In this document: positions 52,290-63,492 of the stretch, piece by piece
How the letters are laid out: every line of letters begins with the position of its first letter
Position numbering within the stretch: the first letter of the stretch is position 1
Source: Solea solea
Taxonomy: Eukaryota > Chordata > Actinopteri > Pleuronectiformes > Soleidae
DNA length: 64,000 nt
Assembly (NCBI RefSeq): GCF_958295425.1
Contig: NC_081135.1
Location: 26,078,933-26,142,932, forward strand
Direction: 5' to 3'
Made by a program: the position numbers and the translations under genes
Notes under the pieces: model-generated
What the model saw: only the letters and a program-made list of their open reading frames with translations
What the model was told of the DNA's origin: nothing
Database searches by the model: none

Positions 52290-52590
52290 TTTATATAACA
52301 CACTGTTAACTAGCAATGCCTTATGGAACAGCTTGTCTTGCAGCTGGAAGGCGCCACCATGGCATGATGGAGGTACCTGTTCACCATTCACAATGAGACA
52401 GTAAATTGGGAATAGAGGCCTCTGAATACTGCTGCCGTCTATATCAGTCAGCGATGAATATTCATGAATCACAGTGTCATGACATGCTCTGTAATTGGCA
52501 GCAACATTAGCAATGACACTGCTGGTATCAAGTCCCTGCATATTCATGTGGTGGGGCAATATTTTCTTGTGGTGCTGGTTTTTTCCCCTC
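52290..52590. promoter_or_regulatory. Candidate conserved noncoding element under a 200-codon minus-strand ORF
   Basis: The sequence is unique and balanced, with GATGAATATTCATGAATCAC (near 52454), CTCTGTAATTGGCAGC (near 52489) and CTGCATATTCATGTGG (near 52537). The minus-strand ORF covering it (52281-52883) has no recognisable domain, so its openness may reflect composition rather than coding. Confidence 0.25.
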
Positions 52591-53383
52591 TTTCTTTCTC
52601 TCCCTCTCTCTGCTCTCCTGAAAGTGGAAATGTATTCTGAAGCTGCAGGTGTCCTGGTGCCACAATCAATTGCTGGCTGGATTGTGCCCCAGTGAAAATC
52701 AGACAAACCATTAGTTTCTTTGTCATTCTCTTTGATTAATAACATATCTGAATTATAAAAGGCTGGCAGGACTCTCAATAGTGTAAAGTGAATCTCTTTG
52801 TAATAGTTATGAGTGTGTGAGTATGAATATATGCTCCGCCGTTTGCCCTTGGCTAAGGCTTTTAAAAAGATCACTGCCAACATGTATTGGCTAATTTAAA
52901 AAAGGATTAACCCCAGATTATTTAACGCTGCTCACACTGGAATGTTCTTCTGCCTTCTGATGATATAACACACAGTTCCACTCTTATCTAACTTGTCCGA
53001 GGAGTAGATTCTGCAGCTGTACAGACACAAGCCCGCTCTCAGAGACCGTTCACTGATGGAAGGCACAATGGCAGATTTCTTTTTGTACTGGAATCTGCTG
53101 AACATTTATCTTGGCCACACTTAAGTGTTCTAGAATGGATAATGAGGAATTTGGATGATGATTTGCCAACACTTTCTCTTCAAAGCAGCTTTCTCCTCGT
53201 GGCCATCCCAGCTGTGGCGTGAGGAAGTGGAAGAGGCAAGCACTGCGATGGTAGCAGTGTTGACAACAAAGTGAGTTTCATACACACAGCATCAGTCATG
53301 TTTCAAGTACTGTGTGTAACATTTAGCTGGGCATATATTGAATGTACTATTAGTATGTTTACTTAAGTGTATACTCACTCATT

Positions 53384-53590
53384 TTCCACTGCTGTATCCT
53401 CCACATGAGGGTCTCACGCTGGTGCCAATCCCAGCTGACAGGGCAAAAGGCAGGGATTCCATTCACTCTTATACTCACACCTACAGTCAATTTAGAGTCT
53501 AGTTTGCTTAAACCACAGATCTGCATCATGCAGAAAAGCCCTTCTTGCTGCAAAGGCAAGAGTGCTAACCACTACACCAACCGTGCGTCT
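53384..53590 (-). repeat. Dispersed repeat, reverse orientation relative to 23119-23280
   Basis: GGTGCCAATCCCAGCTGACA, TTCACTCTTATACTCACACC, then CTTGCTGCAAAGGCAAGAG and GCTAACCACTACACCA follow the order of a dispersed repeat familiar from fish genomes. It reads as the opposite strand of the 23.1 kb copy. Confidence 0.55.
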
Positions 53591-53641
53591 GTGCTTAAGT
53601 GTTTAATTGCTTTAAATGGTTGGGTTGCAGTAGCCTTAGAA

Positions 53642-53922
53642 CAGAGGTCTCAAACTCGAGGCCCGCGGGCCACATGCAGCCCACTGCATAATATGAACTT
53701 AGTTAGTATGAGTTATTTCTTTGTGTTTTTTTTTTTAATGAATATTTGTTTTGCATCATAAATGTGCTTGTATTATGAGCCATAAACTAAAACAAACACT
53801 TTTATTTTGAAATTCTGTGAAATATCTACCCCCTACTCAACAGTCGCTTGACCAAGTGAAAAAATTCACTTGACCAGACCCGACTGAGTGTCCCCTAGGT
53901 CATTTGAGTATGAGACTCCTAC
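53642..53922 (+). mobile_element. hAT-like MITE (AGAGGTCTCAAACTC ends)
   Basis: The left end CAGAGGTCTCAAACTC and right end GAGTATGAGACTCCTAC are inverted relatives. The word GGCCCGCGGGCCACATG just inside the left end is typical of a fish hAT-derived family. The flanks CCTTAGAA and CTTTAGAA differ by one base and may be an 8-bp target duplication, though exact boundaries are uncertain. It is noncoding. Confidence 0.5.
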
Positions 53923-53989
53923 TTTAGAATAAGCTTTTATGCTTTTGCTGATTTGCTGATTTGAGTTGATGAACATCTCTGGTATGCAG

Positions 53990-54113
53990 GGACCATTGTA
54001 GTTTCCTGACGTGCTTTGAAAGGGAAGTGTGAGCGAAAGAGCTCTCTGTTTGTTGCAATCTGCAGGCTCACCGTTAAGATGTCACTAATTCTCACACACT
54101 GGACCTTTTAGGA
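53990..54113 (+). repeat. MITE terminal fragment
   Basis: GTTGCAATCTGCAGGCTCAC, GTTAAGATGTCACTAATTCTC and CACACACTGGACCTTTTA match the 3' end pattern of the fish MITE family also seen at 34.3 and 41.7 kb. The left boundary is unclear. Confidence 0.4.
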
Positions 54114-54418
54114 GCACCAGTAGAACAGTGTAAAAACAATATCCTGTACATAAAGCTTTATCATCAGCATGTTAGATAAACTTTGGAGCAAGTGAAGAAA
54201 AAATAATAGTCCACATGCAGCTGAATGCAGCTGAAGTGCTGAACAAGGCCCCACTGTATTCACTTTCCTCCAGCCATGGATCACATACAGTGCACTGCTA
54301 TCTTTCCTTTTCTTTTGCCTTTTTTTTTTTCCTGTTGATCACCAGCTGCGCTGTGTCTGCACACAGCAGTAGGTGGCATGGCATTCCACAGGCAGGTAAT
54401 AGAACTTGCTGCCATAGT

Positions 54419-54444
54419 ATGTGTGTGTGTGTGTGTGTGTGTGT
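54419..54444. repeat. (GT)n microsatellite
   Basis: About 13 GT units. Confidence 0.9.
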
Positions 54445-54779
54445 TTCATAGTATAATTCAACTGGCAGAAGCAAGAGAAAACAGGTGAGACTCTCCTTAG
54501 TGCTGCAGAGGAATGTTTCTGGATGTGCTGTGTTACTATGAATGCTTTAATTAGGAGCTTGTGCATTACATTTGTTGTTTTAATTTCAACCCTTCTTTAA
54601 TTATGTCAGCATATTTTTATTCTGTCAAGCCCAAACCTTAGATTGGATGAATATTATTAAGCATCTTGGGGGATATGACTTCAGTTATGTCGCATTCCTG
54701 TGCACTACCTCCTCGTCTTTCTAATAAATGGCAGATTGTGTACTGTATACATAGTGCATTTGTAATGTGCACATGACTA

Positions 54780-54975
54780 ACAGCTACAGTGAATTTGAGA
54801 ATGGGTGTCATTTATCTCTCCCTGATTTGCTTATTTTAGATAATCCTGAACCATCATCTTCTTTACTAACAAGTTTCGCAATTAGTCGGCTTTGTTTGTT
54901 AACGTGTCCCGGCACCATTCATCTGCATGTGCCACATGCAGATTTTGTGATTAATCTCGAAAGACAGTGTTTTTG
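54780..54975. promoter_or_regulatory. Candidate conserved noncoding element
   Basis: Unique sequence with TCGCAATTAGTCGGC near 54877, CATCTGCATGTGCCACATGC near 54919 and TTTTGTGATTAATCTCG near 54943. It lacks any exon signature. Weak, appearance-based call. Confidence 0.22.
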
Positions 54976-55567
54976 AAATGTTATCGGGTGTGGAATGTAA
55001 ACAAGCGTGTGATGTATTGTGTTTTATTGCTTGACGGTGTCTGACAGTTTTGTCACCGAAAATGCATGGCTTCCTCCGTACTAAATCCATCATGAGGAAT
55101 ATAAAGACATATGCATAATAATGAAACACATTTATTAATATGTACTGTCCCCCGGAGTCATATGACAATGAAATGGATGACTGGTTTCCCTTTGCATGGA
55201 TATGCTGTGTGTCGCATGTGGAAGCAGCTGAGCAGGTAAGAATAGTCTGCATGGATGCACCTCTTGTCCTGACCAGGTTAGACTGTGGCCAAGTGGACAG
55301 GAGTCACTGTTGGAGGAGCCACTGACTTAGGTTACTCATACAGTATATACCCACAAGCAGTGAGTGCATATTACTGTATATATACACACTACATGCACTT
55401 TTCCCACTCATACATAGATCGTGACTGGATAGTATTTTACAAAGCCCATGGAAATTCCCAGACCACAAATTAATTGATCTTAATAGTGTCCTATAGTGTA
55501 TGAAGTCCCTCCTTCTTTTTTTAAGCTCTTGCCTTTTTGGGGTCACAACAGTGCATATTTGATTGAC

Positions 55568-55680
55568 TTTTTTTTTTTACGCCAGAAGGGGGGCAAGAGG
55601 TTGTGAGGTTGCAACCGCAGCAACCTCAGTACCCCCTACTGACACCTCACCGCACTCCCCCAGGGGGGCCCGCCCCACTA
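55568..55680 (-). repeat. hAT-like repeat terminus
   Basis: On the minus strand it opens CAGTACTTCTTAAATAGTGG followed by GGCGGGCCCCCC. This resembles the CAGTGGTTCTCAAAGTGGGG-type terminus of fish hAT elements. The other terminus was not located. Confidence 0.4.
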
Positions 55681-56221
55681 TTTAAGAAGTACTGATCTAA
55701 CGTGATGACATCAGGACACTCAGGTCAAAGTGTAAGGGTCACTGCTGGGGGAAAACAATTGCACAGAAAATAAAAAAAAAATTTAACACTTCACCTCACA
55801 GAGTGGGAGTGAAGTATGTTTTTTAGTGGCTCTGTGTGTCTGTCTGTGCTTCCGCACTTGCACTTGCCAATATGACCAACAGAGGCCGCCAGAGGCTTGT
55901 TGCGTGAATGGGGAGAAGTCTGCCATCTTTGATTGCCTTGTTTCTAATTTTCCAAGTATGTTGGGTTTGCTGGACAAGTTCAGGACCCTGGGCATCAGCC
56001 CTGATTAGCCCAAGAGAAAACGTTAGCTGCTGACACTACGTTAAATATGTTCATAAACGGAGTAATGCTCCGATCTAATCGGTTTAAACATTAAATTGTG
56101 TTTCTTGGTTACTTTAACATCGTTCATTTCCTCATTTTAAACATGTTTCTTACAGCAACTGATAATGTTGTCATAGCTACAGATACCCTTTCCTGATGCA
56201 AACCTCTCATTTATCCAGACT

Positions 56222-56293
56222 TGGGATGGGCACTAGGAGCAGGTGGAATTGCCCTATGAGGTGCCAGCTCTACCAACTGAGCTATCCCGGTCC
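56222..56293 (-). repeat. tRNA-like fragment (possible SINE head)
   Basis: The minus strand reads GGACCGGGATAGCTCAGTTG then GTAGAGCTGGCACC, with a good pol III A-box (TAGCTCAGTTGG at 56284-56273). No clean B-box or intact cloverleaf follows. It is therefore more likely a tRNA-derived SINE piece or dead tRNA copy than a working tRNA gene. Confidence 0.4.
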
Positions 56294-57295
56294 AGACCTA
56301 CATTATGATAAATGTGGGTCAAAGATGAATTTGAGACAGTATGACTGTTTTTCTGCTGTAAATACTAATAATTGTACCAGCAGTGTTATTCTGTGAGGTG
56401 TAATTCTAATACTCTTGTGAGTGACTTTATCAAAACGTGTTTGCTTCTAAGGAATTTTTTTTGAGGGGATTTTTATGGCTCGCTCCTTGTCATTGATGGA
56501 CACTCATCCTGATGTTGCGTAACCTCCTTGCTATTGTGATGGAGGCCGTCACTCTGGGGCTTAATCTGTAAGGCGCTCCACATGTCCACTATGATGTTTA
56601 GAGGAGCAGCATGTTTGGACTGGGAGGATTTATCTCCTTAACAAGTCCATGGGCTTTGGTCCAATCACCAAAACAAAAAAATATGAACGATAACTCTTTT
56701 ATTCTTCTCCAGCAAGGGAGAGCATGGTTATCATTACATACCAAATCAATTATATGTGCTGCTGTTTGGATCCTTCTTAAATGTGTTTTTAACCCATTTA
56801 TTTGCTCAAGTTGTCTAATGGGGGTGTTGAGGGGGTTTTCAAACCCTTTCTTCTAATCCTCAGTTATTCCTCCTTTCTTCTTTTCAAAACTGGGATTTAC
56901 AGACCATCTGGGACAGCAAAGAAGCTTCTAATAAGCACAGAGTGATTTCATTGTTCATGTGAAAGTCAGATGGTCTCTCTGAATTACATTTATTAAAAAC
57001 AATTTAAATGTGCTTTGGAAAACTGATGTTTCCATAATCTCAGTTTTCTGGATTTAGTTACTTTGGACGTGTTTTCTACACACGCAGTTCCTTTTTGAGA
57101 TCTGTGCTGTCATACTGGTGGGAATGATTGTTGTTTTCAACCAATGGAATATGTATGTCCTCACTATATTGTTCTAGTCATGAATATTACAGTGGAGGCT
57201 TGTGCATATGTGAATAGTATCTTGATCCATTCTCAAGATTTGGGACAATAAGTATCCAAATGTTGATGTGCTTCCTTGGTTTTCTCCATTGTCAG

Positions 57296-57420
57296 ATCTC
57301 AAAACTGCCCCCGTGCACCGAGACAATTTCTCATCAGGCTCCAGCAGCCGCAGCACCAAGCTCATTCACGGAGGAGTCCGATATCTACAGAAAGCCATCA
57401 TGAAATTGGATTACAAACAG
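57296..57420 (+). CDS. gpd2: gpd2 exon: FAD-binding region of mitochondrial glycerol-3-phosphate dehydrogenase
   Basis: A 125-bp exon with acceptor TTCTCCATTGTCAG|ATCTC and donor AAACAG|GTAAAT. It enters one base into a codon and ends in phase 0. The translation contains LKTAPVHRDNFSSGSSSRST and KLIHGGVRYLQKAIMKLDYK, matching about residues 92-133 of human GPD2. GPD2 oxidises glycerol-3-phosphate to dihydroxyacetone phosphate at the outer face of the inner mitochondrial membrane and passes electrons through FAD to ubiquinone. Oddities: the family sequence ALVERDDFSSGT has become APVHRDNFSSGS, so the acidic residue that normally closes the second strand of the FAD fold is His here, and Pro replaces Leu. 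There is no stop or frameshift. This could be the working gene, a divergent duplicate or an early decaying copy. Confidence 0.93.
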
Positions 57421-59504
57421 GTAAATGCTTCATTTTTTCTCCGCAGCTGACACTTATCCGCAGAATTCCTGGTCCCTCTGGTCATATTGCTTTATTTACC
57501 CTCCCATGTTCATTTTTCATTCACGGGAAGCAGTGACATGTTTGCCTTGAATGACTGCCTGCCTGGGATTTTCTGAAGTTGTTTTAAAGAAATCTTACAA
57601 CTTAGCAGACCTCCACTGTTATCATATATTGTGAATTAATTCATGGAATTATCCCTCAGTAATGGGTGGAATGACGTCCATGTGTCCTCCTTTTGTCTGT
57701 GAATTGTTCAAGACGAGGCACCAAGGTTCAAAGTGAAATGTCACCATTTTCTGTTACATTTCACCGTATTTGAGAAATCTCATTATTTTCAGCTTGTGTT
57801 TTCTTCAGAAGCCTTATTTTGCTATCTGTATGAACATACGAGGGTCCTGGAGGTGAGAAGAAGAGGAGACCAATTAGTGTGATTGCAGGAATCGCAACTG
57901 CATAGTCAGCAGCTCGACAGTAAAATGTAGGCTTTGCTACACGTCATGGATGAAAGAGAGGCCAAATTAAAGCAGTAGTGTTTGGAGCTGAGAACTTTGT
58001 GTTTCCAGTCGCGACAATATTTACCCCTTAAACCCGTAGACTCATGCAGGTCTCAAAATCAACAAATCGCCGCAGGAAATCAAACTCTCGTCCGTAATTA
58101 AAGAAATGAATGATCTTGTACCAGCAGGGCAAGGTAAACTACAATAGGTCATTTTTTTCATTCAAATATGCACACAGATTACATTTAATGTATTACTTCA
58201 CCCATTATAGCTAATTCAAAGTCTGGATTAAAATTGTAGGTGAAATCGGTGATTGATTAAGTTTCACCTCAAGCAAAAAAAATGCCCCCTCAAAAAAAAC
58301 CAAATCACTTGCTCCAACTTCCAAAATGAAAATATTGACTTTTAGTTGTTCTTATAAAAATTGAGGACTTCGTGTTCTGTGCCTTCCTGGCTTTTATGAT
58401 AATAGAAATGATTTCAGCCTAAATTAAATCAAATGAATGTCATTTTTGCAACTTCCCCGTCTTGTACATAATGCTCAAAAATGTCTACATTACGCCTACG
58501 TGTCCCGCGAGGTGTACAAGTAAAACCCACTGTATGTTTTTCCCTCAGTTTGCCTGTTCTCTGGTGATTTTTCACCTCATAAAGCCGAAAAAGCAGTAAA
58601 CCTTTCCTTTGTTAAAGGCTTGGAGTTGGGAAGACGGAGAAGTTCAGCAGAATGGTAGTAAAGTTTACAATCACCTTTGGGCTGAGAGGCCCATTCAAGT
58701 GTAAGGGAAAGGGAGAGTGGTCCATCCATGGCATCTCTGCACCATCTCGCCTTTGCTCTCCCAGACTTGTGTGAACTCAGGGGCCTTGATTTGATTGGTG
58801 CAGCCTTGAATCATAAGCTTTAATTGTGCCTGACATTTAAAGCCTCTCTCTGGTATTTAAAGCAGTGTACAGGTGTGGCTCATTACTGAGAGGGGGGATA
58901 GGAGATTTTCTGATTTCTCTCTCATTGCTGATCTGTGGCAGTGTCTTAACTCATCATGCTTGCCTGTCACCACCGCAGAACCCTTTTCCTCACTCGCACA
59001 AAGTCAAATGTGAGCCAGCTATCAGCAGTCAACGCGGAGTTCAAGCCTATCGTAAAATGATAGGTACCTTTTTTTTTTTTTTTCAGTGCTGCTAACTGCA
59101 AGCTGCAAACAGTAGAGAACAAAAAAGGACTGGAACCTGTTTTTAACTAGATTTTCTAAAATGTGTTTAAAGAAAATGCACATTTCTTAAGTGTTGCTGA
59201 GATATAAGCAGTATCTGATGCAAAACTTTGTCTGGGTAACATAAAAGGAAGCATAATATGTGAATTAAGAGCACTGAGCAACTTTCATTAGGCCGCTGCT
59301 TCCCATCTATTATAATAGTAATATTTTCCTCTTGCGCTAACCCAAGGAATGTTGAGTTAAACTACACACGCTGGGTCTTGGATGGTTTTCCTCATCAGTC
59401 CACACATACCTGCTCTCGTCCACCAGCTACACTTTCAGTCGCTTTTCTAAACGTCATCATTTATGTATTCCCTGAATCTCATTCCCTTGCACTGTTTTTT
59501 TTTA

Positions 59505-59574
59505 TTAAATTAAATTAAATTAAATTAAATTAAATTAAATTAAATTAAATTAAATTAAATTAAATTAAATTAAA
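59505..59574. repeat. (TTAAA)14 pentanucleotide repeat
   Basis: Fourteen near-perfect 5-bp units, pure A/T, in the gpd2 interval. Confidence 0.95.
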
Positions 59575-61499
59575 ACATATGCATAAAACAGCCCGATGGA
59601 AACTTTACCAAGTGTTAACCAGTGATCCGCTCACTGCACAAGTTACTACACCATCTTTTATGGTGTTGCGAGGTGGCGAATCGCTCGCTCAACAAACACG
59701 TGCAAGTCTTTTGTTTATTACGACGCTCAAAGCCTGTGTAAGACCACGTGAGACGGTCTGAGCAACATTTTATTTTAATGCACCATGAAAGTATACAGTA
59801 AGAATCACTTTGTGCAGTGTTAAAAAAAAAAATGATAGCACTTATCACAGCTGGAGATGCCGGCAGCAGCAATCTGACTGCAAATCTAAATCTGTCCTGT
59901 GATCCATCTATCGTGATTACAAAAAGTATTTTTTTTTTTTTTTCCTGTGAACAACAATACATTTGACGGCGATTTAACAGATATTTTATCTGCGGTGACT
60001 GTAACATGCAACACATCTGTGAGCACGCCATAAACACTTTTACATTTAAATAAATGAGGCGTTATTCAATCAAGAGCACAGCAGAACAGATGTCTTGTTC
60101 CAAAAAAAAAAAGTCTAATTACAAGCAGGTTTTTAATGATCTGTCAATAATCTCAAATATCGACCTCATTCTTCCTCATAGAAAATATCTTGCGACTAAC
60201 ACGGCACGTGTAATTGCTGTCTATGTGAGCGTAAACAAATGTGAAACAACATTTTTTTTTTTTTTTTTTAAATCAGAAATTAGCCAGTGGGCACCACATT
60301 CCAACCAGTCCCACGATCCATCTGTCTGCAGGCTATATGTGCCTCGTGTTGGCATCAGAAAAACAAAGCATATGTTGATTGTTAGCCAGGGTGTACATAG
60401 CATGTCCTGTTCACTCAAGGTCTCCATTGTAGCTGCAAACTCCCAACTTTGTTTCTCTAGGCTATCTGTCAGACTTCATTTAGCATTTGAGGATATGTGG
60501 CTTCCCATGTACTGCAAAAAGGCAACACTTGAGAGGGAATACGGCACACTATGTGAGCAGTTATCCGTCAACCATATTCATTTAGCAGAAGTAAGTGGGA
60601 GAGGGGCCATTTTACGTGTGCTATTTATATTTGTTTAGGGTTTTTTTTTTTGTACGATTAAAAAAATAAATAAATAATACAAATAATAAAAATACATTTT
60701 TAGGAAGCAGGATTAGTGTTGTATTAATAAAAGCTGACGAGTTGTGCTACAATTAGTATGGGAAGAACAAAAGAGTACAAACGTAGAACCACTTACATGT
60801 GTTTAATATATCCTCAAGCTGTCTTTTCCACCCCTTTTCCCATATGCAACTGGGTACATTATGGCAGTGACATTTTCTGTCCTGACCTTCTTTACTGGGG
60901 ATCGGGCGTTGACTGCTCGGGTTCATCTCCTGGGGATTTTTCAAGCCATCATGGTCAGATCGTTTCAACATGTAGACATTCTTTAGCCTAAGAAGATATA
61001 ATCTCTGCAAACATATAATCTAGCGAGAAGTGACAAACAGGCCGTCTGGCTCCGTAGACATAAGTCGCACACTGTTAAATGAACATTTAAATGAAAATTT
61101 TCAACTTTTGTACTTTTGAGGAAATGCGGTGTCCTTACGAAAACTAGTGTGCCCTTCACCTTTGTGCGATCGGAGTAATTGACAAAAGCATCTGGATAAT
61201 AACTCCTTTAACTCCATCTCCCACTGTACCTGTAACAATTTAATTGGACAAGTCAGCCCAGCCAAGTATCTCTGGCTCTATGACTGGGAGACATGAAATT
61301 CATTGTCATTATTGTCCATGTCATTTTGCAGCATTTTGTCCAGCCGCAGAGTTCCTCTCACTCCACTGAGTTTTGTACCTCCAGGAGGCTGGAACGAGTA
61401 GTGTTAGCCGAGCGGAGGGAGGGAGGGAGAGAAGGAGAGAGGGAAGGAGAGGGGATGTGGGGGCTGCTATTCCTCCAGGGAGCGTTGATGCTCATTTAG

Positions 61500-61720
61500 C
61501 TTTGGTCTGTCATTCGGCCATTTTGCCTTTTAATTGCTGATGATAATTATCATCATTATTATTATTGTTATCTTCAACAGTGTGTCAGGCTGTTATCGTC
61601 GAGCTGTTCATTCATAAATCCCAGCGCTGCGATCTGACTAATCCTTGAATTCCTGACATTTAATGTAGTATTAATGCTGCTGTTCTTTGCCCGGTGCCAA
61701 TCTGTGACAGGCTCAAAACA
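61500..61720. promoter_or_regulatory. Candidate conserved noncoding element in a gpd2 intron
   Basis: Unique sequence with GCCTTTTAATTGCTGATGA (near 61526), GATAATTATCATCATTATT (61542-61560), TTCATTCATAAATCCCAGC (near 61608) and GACATTTAATGTAGTATTAA (near 61656). Introns of genes beside developmental regulators often hold their enhancers, so nr4a2 could be the target. Appearance only. Confidence 0.27.
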
Positions 61721-61822
61721 GAGAGTTGTGAATCACATGGTCAGAGGTCATCAGGAGGCCTAGCAATCATTGAGGATCAGACACTGCCTACCGGTGCCGA
61801 ACCCCTCTCCAGTCTGAGCCAC

Positions 61823-61869
61823 ATGCATGCATGCATATGTGTGTGTGTGTGTGTATGTGTGTGTGTGTG
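61823..61869. repeat. ATGC and (TG)n simple repeats
   Basis: CATGCATGCATGCATATG followed by TG units interrupted by one TATG. Confidence 0.85.
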
Positions 61870-62329
61870 AGAGTATGCGTGTGCACACACCACCGGTGGC
61901 ATACGTTTGCTGCCCATCCAGTATAATGGTCACATTCACCCAACAGAGATGAAGAAGTGGATTCCATGGTCTTCCTAATACATCATGGCAGGGTGCATGC
62001 TCTTGTATGTAATTCATTCTAAAATGTGGCCTTTAAAATCTGTTGTTTTGTTGTTTTGTTTTTTTTGTTTTTTCTACATTTTGCTGGCGACTTGTTTATT
62101 TATTTTCCCGTTGCGGGGGGAAAATGGCTTTGAGCGAGCCGTAGCATTAAGCAGAGCCCACCGGCTAGCTAGCCCCTAGTCGCTCAAACGTAAAATAAAT
62201 CAGGGCACAAAGGCCCCCTGCTCATTCCTGCAAAGTAGCAACATTTTCCCTGGCCAACAATGAGGACTTGAACTTCCCTGGCAATAACAAATAGAAAGAA
62301 AGTCACCCAAGACACCAACATTAAAAGTG

Positions 62330-62640
62330 ATTAATCATCTCTATCCACTCTTTACTTTTAAACCAAGGGATTGTCCGGCAATAAATCTTCAAAGATGTAC
62401 ATAAGAATCACTTCCTAATGAAACCAGGCTTTGTTCATTTGTCACCTTTTAGACCCTTTCATTTAAATTACAAAACTTGTGACCTTGTGACTCTGATTAT
62501 AGATCTTTGGTATTTTAGAGCTGAAGAGGAATTAATCCATAAATCTTGATAGTAGATTTCTCTGTTCATTAAGAGGGATTCTACCAGAGAATCTTCAGCA
62601 GTGAGAGCAGATCAAGTGCTGTCTGGAGCAATTTACTGTC
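62330..62640. promoter_or_regulatory. Candidate conserved noncoding element in a gpd2 intron
   Basis: A repeat-free block with AAGTGATTAATCATCTC (near 62326), TTTCATTTAAATTAC (near 62458) and GGAATTAATCCATAAATC (near 62529). No exon-like frame. Weak call. Confidence 0.22.
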
Positions 62641-62849
62641 TCAGTGACACGCTGAAAAATGTGCTTATCAGGAGAGGAAAGAGATTGTTTTCACTGATCA
62701 CTTGACATGTTTGGGTTTTTTGTGTCAGTGTTATTACTTTCATTGCTATTAAACTTTGTAAAATGTGTGACAATATGAATATGTGAAAATATATCTTATA
62801 TTGCACGTAGTGAACCATGTAAATTAAACGATGTTTATTTTTTTTTTAC

Positions 62850-62925
62850 TGAAGGTGTACTTCCTGTTGCCAGTGGGTGGCGCAGTGACTGACTTTGCAG
62901 GTTACCATTATGGATCAACTGGCTC
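62850..62925. repeat. Probable dispersed repeat fragment
   Basis: The word TACTTCCTGTTGCCAGTGGG then TGGCGCAGTGACTGAC resembles a repeat common in fish genomes. Extent is uncertain. Confidence 0.35.
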
Positions 62926-63327
62926 TAAATAGGAGATGAAAAAGAATAGAGAAGGGATGACCAAAGATCTACCAAAGACACACACACATTACTGCATGCT
63001 ACACATAACAGCAAAAAACAGCAGACACTGTCAGTCAGCTCCTGGCTTTGATACATTTACTTCTTCTCCCTGCCTTTTTTCCAAGGACCACGTCTCCTTC
63101 CCAGTGCAGGAGGAGGGAGGGAGGGGCAGGATAGTTGCAGGCCCACACACAGGCCAAAGGGCCACTGTGGCTTTAAGTGTGCTCCCTGTGTGGCCAGAGC
63201 AGCCATCGTGCTGATGCAAAGTGACAGGGACAGATGTGACATATCGGTTCCGACACACTTCCATACCACCAGTCACAGGCTCCGGGTGACTCACATCCCC
63301 CTGCTCTGTCCTGTCCCCCCGCTGCAG

Positions 63328-63492
63328 GACAACACATCGATGCTCGAATGAACCTCGCCGTCGCCCTCACTGCTGCCAGGTATGGGGCTGCCATAGCCAA
63401 TTACACTGAAGTTATGCACCTACTGAAGAGGGCAGACCCTCAGACGGGGACGGAGAGGGTCTGCGGAGCTCACTGTGGAGATGTGATCACAG
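63328..63492 (+). CDS. gpd2: gpd2 exon: region after the YYDGQHNDAR motif
   Basis: A 165-bp exon with acceptor CCCCCCGCTGCAG|GACAAC and donor ATCACAG|GTAAAT, phase 1 at both ends. With the split first glycine it reads GQHIDARMNLAVALTAARYG, AAIANYTEVMHLLKRADPQ, TGTERVCGAHCGDVITG. It aligns without gaps to about residues 221-276 of human GPD2 (usual form DGQHNDARMNLAIALTAARYGAATANY). The invariant-looking Asn of QHND is Ile here, and Ala of AATAN is followed by Ile instead of Thr. No stop or frameshift is present. Because the exon is symmetrical, it does not by itself reveal whether upstream exons are intact. The next exon (usual QEFDVRAKCVVNATGPFTDS) is not in the remaining 508 bp. Confidence 0.95.

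Larger units (their letters stand above)
49601..57295. other. nr4a2/gpd2 interval, including any unseen gpd2 5' exons
   Basis: I looked here for the gpd2 start codon exon and for the GGGATG nucleotide-binding motif exon and found neither. The stretch holds several (GT)n tracts, a GGA-rich run at 50217-50250, a G-rich quadruplex-type motif at 50753-50780, dispersed repeat fragments, one hAT-like MITE, a tRNA-like fragment, and three candidate regulatory blocks. Confidence 0.5.
57421..63327 (+). other. gpd2: gpd2 intronic interval; the expected intermediate exon(s) not found
   Basis: In human GPD2 about 87 residues lie between the parts encoded by the two visible exons (the stretch with YRMVKEALHERANLLEIAPH and WWQLPYYW). 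The phases here also require 3n+1 coding bases in between. Reading the plus strand in all frames I did not see these motifs, nor the same on the minus strand. The interval contains the (TTAAA)14 tract at 59505-59574, T-runs, a GA-rich run near 61417-61452, a TG tract near 61836-61869, and candidate regulatory DNA at 61500-61720 and 62330-62640. Confidence 0.6.

Noticed and set aside
52281..52883. 200-codon minus-strand ORF
   Set aside because: No domain, signal or conserved-looking motif, and no splice or promoter context. It overlaps a regulatory-looking block and is more likely open by chance.
55285..55473. VGGATDLGY in a plus-strand frame, superficially like the GPD2 GGGATG nucleotide-binding motif
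   Set aside because: Only a few residues agree. The residues before and after do not fit GPD2, and no acceptor/donor pair frames it.
56222..56293. Functional tRNA gene
   Set aside because: The A-box is good but no B-box, acceptor-stem pairing or clear anticodon arm is visible, so it was kept only as a tRNA-like repeat fragment.
60054..60638. 194-codon plus-strand ORF in the gpd2 interval
   Set aside because: The translation has a lysine run and a phenylalanine run from A and T homopolymers and does not resemble GPD2 or any family I know.
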